Below are positions 4,963 through 8,088 of a stretch of DNA of 8,088 nucleotides, in pieces. A model generated the notes under the pieces. It made no database searches. It was not told the DNA's origin and saw only the letters and a list, made by a program, of their open reading frames with translations. The number at the start of each line of letters is the position of its first letter. The first letter of the stretch is position 1. The stretch is from an uncultured Bacteroidota bacterium (lineage in GTDB: Bacteria > Bacteroidota > Bacteroidia > Flavobacteriales > Flavobacteriaceae). The stretch is taken from the NCBI GenBank assembly GCA_903879875.1, contig CAIRNC010000248.1, positions 1-8,088 of the forward strand, given 5' to 3'. A program made the position numbers and the translations under genes.

Positions 4963-6624
4963 ATGAATGCCCTTTTGCAAAACCCACTTATTAAAAGTTG
5001 TTGTGTTATCTATGAAATGAGAGATTCGAAAATCTTTTCTACAGATGATTTTATTTCCGAAGCAAAAGATGATTTGGATTTAATCCAGACATTTTTTGAT
5101 GTGGAAGAAAAGACAGCTGCTATTGTTGCAGTACTGTTGTGTGAACAAATTTCAGGAAATAAATTCGATGTTTATCGAATAATGAGATATATGGGTTTTC
5201 AACCGATAGAATATTTATTGACTAATACTATTTTAACAGAATTTAAAAAGAAAGGCTGGTTAATTCCAAACAGACAGGCCTATGAAGCACAAACAATTAA
5301 TGACTATTCTTTTTCTAAAGAGGTAATGAATGCTGTATTGAATAATGACAAGGAATTATTGGAAATTATTATTCCAGATGATATTGTAGAGGCAATGTTT
5401 AAAATTTTTGGCTTTATAAAAAATATTTTGTCTGGTAACGAAAGTGATTTTATCATTGATGTAATTTTAAGCTATGTTTCAAAGTTTCGTTCCTTTTCGG
5501 TTATTGATTCTATTTTTGAAAATAAACAAATTGACTATGAAGAAAAAGTAATTCTGTTTTATATGATGTCCAATACCTATTTAGGGGTTGAAGAGTTTGA
5601 CTTAGACTATGATTTAGAGAAATTTGCAATAGACCCGTCATTCCCCTATGTATTTAAAAATAAAGTGCGTTCTGGAAAAAGCATTTTGTTTAAAGAAGGC
5701 TTTCTAGTTTTTAACAGTCCTTTCTTAGCTGATTTTTCAGCGGTAAGTTTAGGTGAACGTATATCCGATCAATTGCAATATGGAAAACCAGATTCTAACG
5801 CTAAAAAACCGTTTTTACCTAAATTAACGTTGCCTATTAAACCAGAAGATATCATTGAAAAAAAGCTTTTCTTTAACGAGAATCAAACTCAAATTGAAGA
5901 GGTCTTTCAACTAACATCTGATGCTTATGACGATATAATAACTCGATTCACAGAGCAAGGTTTGCAACCTGGCTTAACAATGTTATTTCATGGTGATGCT
6001 GGAACTGGAAAGACGGAATTAGTGAAACAAATTGCCAAACAAAATAACAGAGTAATTATCATGGTAGATTTGAGTTTGCTACACAATATGTTTATCGGAG
6101 AATCTGAGAAGAATATCCGTAGGGTTTTCAAGGAGTATAGAGAAGCAGTTGCTCATTTTGAACGAACACCTATTATGTTGTTTAACGAGGCTGATGCCAT
6201 TTTCAGCAAACGAAATGTAGTGCAAAAATCTGTAGACCAAATGTTTAATTCAGTTCAAAATATGTTGCTTCAGGAGTTGGAAGACTTTAAGGGAATCTTC
6301 ATAGCTACTACTAATATGCTAATCAACATGGATAGCGCTTTTGACAGAAGGATTCTCTATAAGCTTTATTTTGAAAAGCCTGATAAGACTACTCGCTTTT
6401 CAATTCTAAAAGAACAATTTCCAATTGTTGAAGAGAATTTTTTACGAAAAGTGAGTGCAGACCATTCTTTAACAGGAGGTCAGATTGATAATGTAAAAAA
6501 AAGATGTTTAACAGAGCAATTGTTATTTGGTACTGAAACATCAAATCCTGAAAAATTCCATTTTTATGTTAAACAGGAAATGAACTTTAGAAAGTCAGAC
6601 AAGCCTAGCATTGGGTTTTCATAA
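4963..6624 (+). CDS. AAA+ ATPase with large unrecognised N-terminal region
   Basis: A 553-residue cytoplasmic protein. Residues 1-about 300 are mostly helical with no signal peptide; I do not recognise the family. A segment near 50-105 (EEKTAAIVAVLLCEQ ... FKKKGWLIP) could be a winged-helix-like module. The C-terminal AAA+ domain is complete: Walker A GDAGTGKT at 344-351, Walker B MLFNEADAIF with N408-E409-A-D411, sensor 1 T450-N451, arginine finger D461-R462-R463, and a sensor-2 region LTGGQIDN near 503. The Walker B has Asn where Asp is usual, but the catalytic Glu is kept, so ATP hydrolysis is likely. The protein would form a ring and remodel or unfold a partner. Its place 11 bases after the preceding gene in the conjugation operon suggests that it acts on modified proteins or on the conjugation machinery (inference). 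No protease or DNA-binding domain is visible. Confidence 0.88.
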   Translation: MNALLQNPLIKSCCVIYEMRDSKIFSTDDFISEAKDDLDLIQTFFDVEEKTAAIVAVLLCEQISGNKFDVYRIMRYMGFQPIEYLLTNTILTEFKKKGWLIPNRQAYEAQTINDYSFSKEVMNAVLNNDKELLEIIIPDDIVEAMFKIFGFIKNILSGNESDFIIDVILSYVSKFRSFSVIDSIFENKQIDYEEKVILFYMMSNTYLGVEEFDLDYDLEKFAIDPSFPYVFKNKVRSGKSILFKEGFLVFNSPFLADFSAVSLGERISDQLQYGKPDSNAKKPFLPKLTLPIKPEDIIEKKLFFNENQTQIEEVFQLTSDAYDDIITRFTEQGLQPGLTMLFHGDAGTGKTELVKQIAKQNNRVIIMVDLSLLHNMFIGESEKNIRRVFKEYREAVAHFERTPIMLFNEADAIFSKRNVVQKSVDQMFNSVQNMLLQELEDFKGIFIATTNMLINMDSAFDRRILYKLYFEKPDKTTRFSILKEQFPIVEENFLRKVSADHSLTGGQIDNVKKRCLTEQLLFGTETSNPEKFHFYVKQEMNFRKSDKPSIGFS

Positions 6625-6775
6625 TTTACAAGTAATTTTAACACAATCTCAAATGAAATATAAAATAAAAACTAGAGTATCTCGAGAGCCTCCTTGAAAT
6701 ATTTTTATAGTATAAAATTGAAAGGAGTAACCTGAAAATCCGAAAGAGTAGGGATAAAAATTAAATTTTAAAAAA
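6625..6775. other. 151-base gap with a possible hairpin; no gene seen
   Basis: This is the only sizeable gap in the plus-strand block. It holds an 8-base palindrome TCTCGAGA (6680-6687), and CTCCTT (6690-6695) which can pair with AAGGAG (6722-6727) across a 26-base AT-rich loop. No TAnnTTTG promoter and no clear T-tract terminator were found. A 14-codon frame from ATG 6653 has no support as a gene. The next gene may be transcribed by read-through. Confidence 0.4.
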
Positions 6776-7183
6776 ATGAAACGAATACTATTACTAGCAA
6801 TAATTTTATTGACTTTTGGAAGCGTAAAAGCACAAACCGCAGATTATTTTATTTCTAATGGGAATCTAATGTTAAAAAAAGGTAATACTACCTCTACTTT
6901 TGAATATGGATATTCATCTAATCCAATTGTTGATTTTGCTGAAGGTCAACTAAATGGTAAATACTATTTAATTTATTGGAGATTAAATGGAGAGACTAAA
7001 ATTTGTACTATTAGAGAAGATGGTAGTTGGAGTAGTCAATCTGATTTTCGTTGTGAATGCTACAACCAAATTAGTAAAATCAAATTTATTGATAGTCAAA
7101 CACTTATTATTACGTGTAATAATGGTAGAAGATATAAAAAAACAATAAATTCAGGTGGCGGTGGTTCTGAGACTAGTTACTAA
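6776..7183 (+). CDS. Small exported protein, unrecognised
   Basis: A 135-residue protein with a textbook signal peptide (MKRILLLAIILLTFGSVKA, cut before Q20), typical of Bacteroidota exported proteins. There is no Cys after the cut, so it is not a lipoprotein. The mature part looks beta-rich, with repeated short strands and turns (LMLKKGNTTSTFEYGY, YYLIYWRLNGETKICTIREDG), and has four Cys at 77, 93, 95 and 114, enough for two disulfides in the periplasm or outside. It ends with a flexible SGGGGSETSY tail. I do not recognise a family. It lies 151 bases after the ATPase and before a strong hairpin, so it may be the last gene of the unit or independent. Like the frame-broken gene at 4446, it is a small Cys-containing exported protein near a cytoplasmic conjugation system; I see no clear sequence similarity between the two. 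Confidence 0.8.
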   Translation: MKRILLLAIILLTFGSVKAQTADYFISNGNLMLKKGNTTSTFEYGYSSNPIVDFAEGQLNGKYYLIYWRLNGETKICTIREDGSWSSQSDFRCECYNQISKIKFIDSQTLIITCNNGRRYKKTINSGGGGSETSY

Positions 7184-7190
7184 TAAAGGT

Positions 7191-7225
7191 GAATACAAGT
7201 GAAGTTATAATCTTCGCTTGTATTC
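7191..7225 (+). terminator. Terminator-like hairpin after the exported protein gene
   Basis: GAATACAAGTGAAG (7191-7204) pairs with CTTCGCTTGTATTC (7212-7225) over 14 positions, with one G-U wobble, around the 7-base loop TTATAAT. It starts 8 bases after the stop codon. The following bases (ATAATTTATC) are AT-rich but not a clean T run, so it may end transcription weakly or serve as an mRNA 3' stabiliser. Confidence 0.65.
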
Positions 7226-7253
7226 ATAATTTATCAACTTATCAATAAATTAT
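7226..7253 (+). repeat. AT-only inverted repeat directly abutting the terminator hairpin
   Basis: ATAATTTAT (7226-7234) and ATAAATTAT (7245-7253) form a perfect 9-base inverted repeat around a 10-base loop. It touches the previous hairpin and is followed by a T6 run at 7260-7265. It could be part of a tandem terminator or an operator for the next gene; in such AT-rich DNA chance is also possible. Confidence 0.35.
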
Positions 7254-7268
7254 AAAACCTTTTTTATT

Positions 7269-7997
7269 ATGATTACTCATGCCAAAGAAAAAGACCTGAT
7301 CTCTTTATTAACCAACGATGTGAGAGATGGTCACTGTTTATATTTTACCAATACTCATTATAGCCAATTTTATATATTAGATGAAGTTTTAAAATTATTT
7401 GGGGATTTTAAAGTGGATACTATTGTTCTAATTGACCCAAGAGGATTTCTTCATAATTTTTTTCAAAGACATATGTATTTAAGACAAGCTTATGTTGAAA
7501 TGATTTTAAATGATTTTGAAGTACTTTCAAAGCAAAATGAATCTCTAAAAGAGTTGCCTCTAGTTTTAGAATATTTGGTTTCTGAATTAGAGAATCAATA
7601 TGGAATGAATTATATAGATAATTTATCAAAAATAGAAAATCCTTTTATTTCTAGATATGAATTGACACATTATGGAAGAAAACTAAATCTATATCATATC
7701 AATTATGACGTTGTAACTATTTTAAAAATGTTACAAAACATAGATAATCAAGAACATTATTCAAGTAATTCTTCCGTAGGATTATTTATTGATGGTGAGA
7801 AAACAAACTGGGATAAACTAGGATTTCACGATGTTCAAGATTATTTAGAACATATAAATTTTAAAGCTCATTATGTAATTGGGGACTTACTTACCAAATG
7901 GGAAGGATTTGTAAAACCTATTCCTTTGACTAAGTATTTGACTATTAGTTTTGAAAATCAATTTCTAGGAGAGTATTTTGAGATGTTGAGAAAGTAA
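7269..7997 (+). CDS. Unrecognised cytoplasmic protein
   Basis: A 242-residue protein starting MITHAKEKDLISLL with no signal peptide or membrane segment. It has mixed alpha/beta character. An early strand-like segment VDTIVLIDPRGF (about residues 49-60) could be a Rossmann-type strand and turn, and several helices follow (for example the region around EVLSKQNESLKELPLVLEYL). There is a central GLFIDGEKTNWDKLGFHD segment. I recognise no family and see no catalytic motif strong enough to name. The start is the first ATG after the tandem hairpins, preceded by AACCTTTTTTATT with no Shine-Dalgarno sequence, as is usual in Bacteroidota. It is separated from the conjugation block by the hairpins, so it may belong to a separate unit with the following partial gene. 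Its AT-rich codon use resembles its neighbours. Confidence 0.75.
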   Translation: MITHAKEKDLISLLTNDVRDGHCLYFTNTHYSQFYILDEVLKLFGDFKVDTIVLIDPRGFLHNFFQRHMYLRQAYVEMILNDFEVLSKQNESLKELPLVLEYLVSELENQYGMNYIDNLSKIENPFISRYELTHYGRKLNLYHINYDVVTILKMLQNIDNQEHYSSNSSVGLFIDGEKTNWDKLGFHDVQDYLEHINFKAHYVIGDLLTKWEGFVKPIPLTKYLTISFENQFLGEYFEMLRK

Positions 7998-8012
7998 AAT
8001 AAATTATATTTG
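7986..8012 (+). promoter_or_regulatory. Possible promoter of the right-edge gene
   Basis: TATATTTG at 8005-8012 matches the Bacteroidota -7 box TAnnTTTG. A TTG at 7986-7988 lies 16 bases upstream, shorter than the 19 seen at the divergent promoters. The start codon at 8021 is so close that the transcript would have almost no leader. Confidence 0.45.
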
Positions 8013-8020
8013 TGAGAAAA

Positions 8021-8088
8021 ATGGAAAAATTAATAAATGAATTAAAATGCGAGAATTATAATGAAGAATATCAATTTTCAACTTCAAA
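8021..8088 (+). CDS. N-terminal fragment of a gene running off the right edge
   Basis: ATG at 8021 opens a frame with no stop to the window edge, encoding MEKLINELKCENYNEEYQFS and a few more residues. It is 23 bases after the previous stop and just behind a TAnnTTTG box. Too little is present to assign a function; the start is only likely because of the promoter-like box and A-rich upstream bases. Confidence 0.5.
   Translation, partial: MEKLINELKCENYNEEYQFSTS

Noticed and set aside
1583..6624. Type II CBASS
   Set aside because: No cyclic-nucleotide synthase (CD-NTase) and no CBASS effector are visible, and E1 and E2 are separate proteins rather than a Cap2-type fusion.
6653..6697. 14-codon frame starting at ATG 6653
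   Set aside because: Too short, with no start signal or recognisable content.
7420..7629. Minus-strand 69-codon frame opposite the 242-residue protein
   Set aside because: Shadow frame inside a longer plausible gene.

Overview
The window looks like an accessory region of a Bacteroidota genome, most likely a flavobacterium. The DNA is very AT-rich, exported proteins have short signal peptides ending in ...AQ, start codons mostly lack Shine-Dalgarno sequences, and the promoters fit the Bacteroidota pattern TTG-N19-TAnnTTTG. No rRNA, tRNA, CRISPR array or transposase was seen.

Layout: on the minus strand, a WYL-domain transcription regulator (429-1457 plus stop) is followed after one base by an unrecognised gene that runs off the left edge (1-424). 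Divergent from them, a plus-strand block runs from 1583. It encodes a JAB/JAMM metalloprotease with a C-terminal E2-like fold (1583-2542), an E2-like conjugating enzyme with a clear catalytic Cys (2535-2957), a 71-residue protein without a recognisable fold (2990-3205) and an E1/ThiF-like adenylating enzyme (3202-4434). Overlaps of 8 and 4 bases and an interval of at most 32 bases show that these four form one transcription unit. After only 11 bases comes an exported protein whose frame is broken at a T7 run (4446-4951), then after 11 bases an AAA+ ATPase with a large unrecognised N-terminal region (4963-6624). A 150-base gap precedes a second small exported protein (6776-7183), closed by a strong hairpin. 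Then come an unrecognised 242-residue protein (7269-7997) and the first codons of another gene (8021 to the right edge).

The centre of interest is a eukaryote-like ubiquitin-type conjugation cassette (E1, E2, JAB peptidase and a small candidate modifier) of the general kind described for bacterial Bil/Bub systems and CBASS accessory genes. It does not match the gene set or order of the versions I know. The neighbouring AAA+ ATPase could act on modified targets, which is inference. A WYL regulator of the kind that controls several phage-defence systems (BrxR, CapW) sits divergently. The shared promoter region is almost perfectly symmetric: two copies of a palindromic operator each cover the -33 box of one of two outward-facing promoters. 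Together this suggests a tightly repressed, inducible defence or stress system. Target, modifier and role of the ATPase cannot be told from sequence alone.
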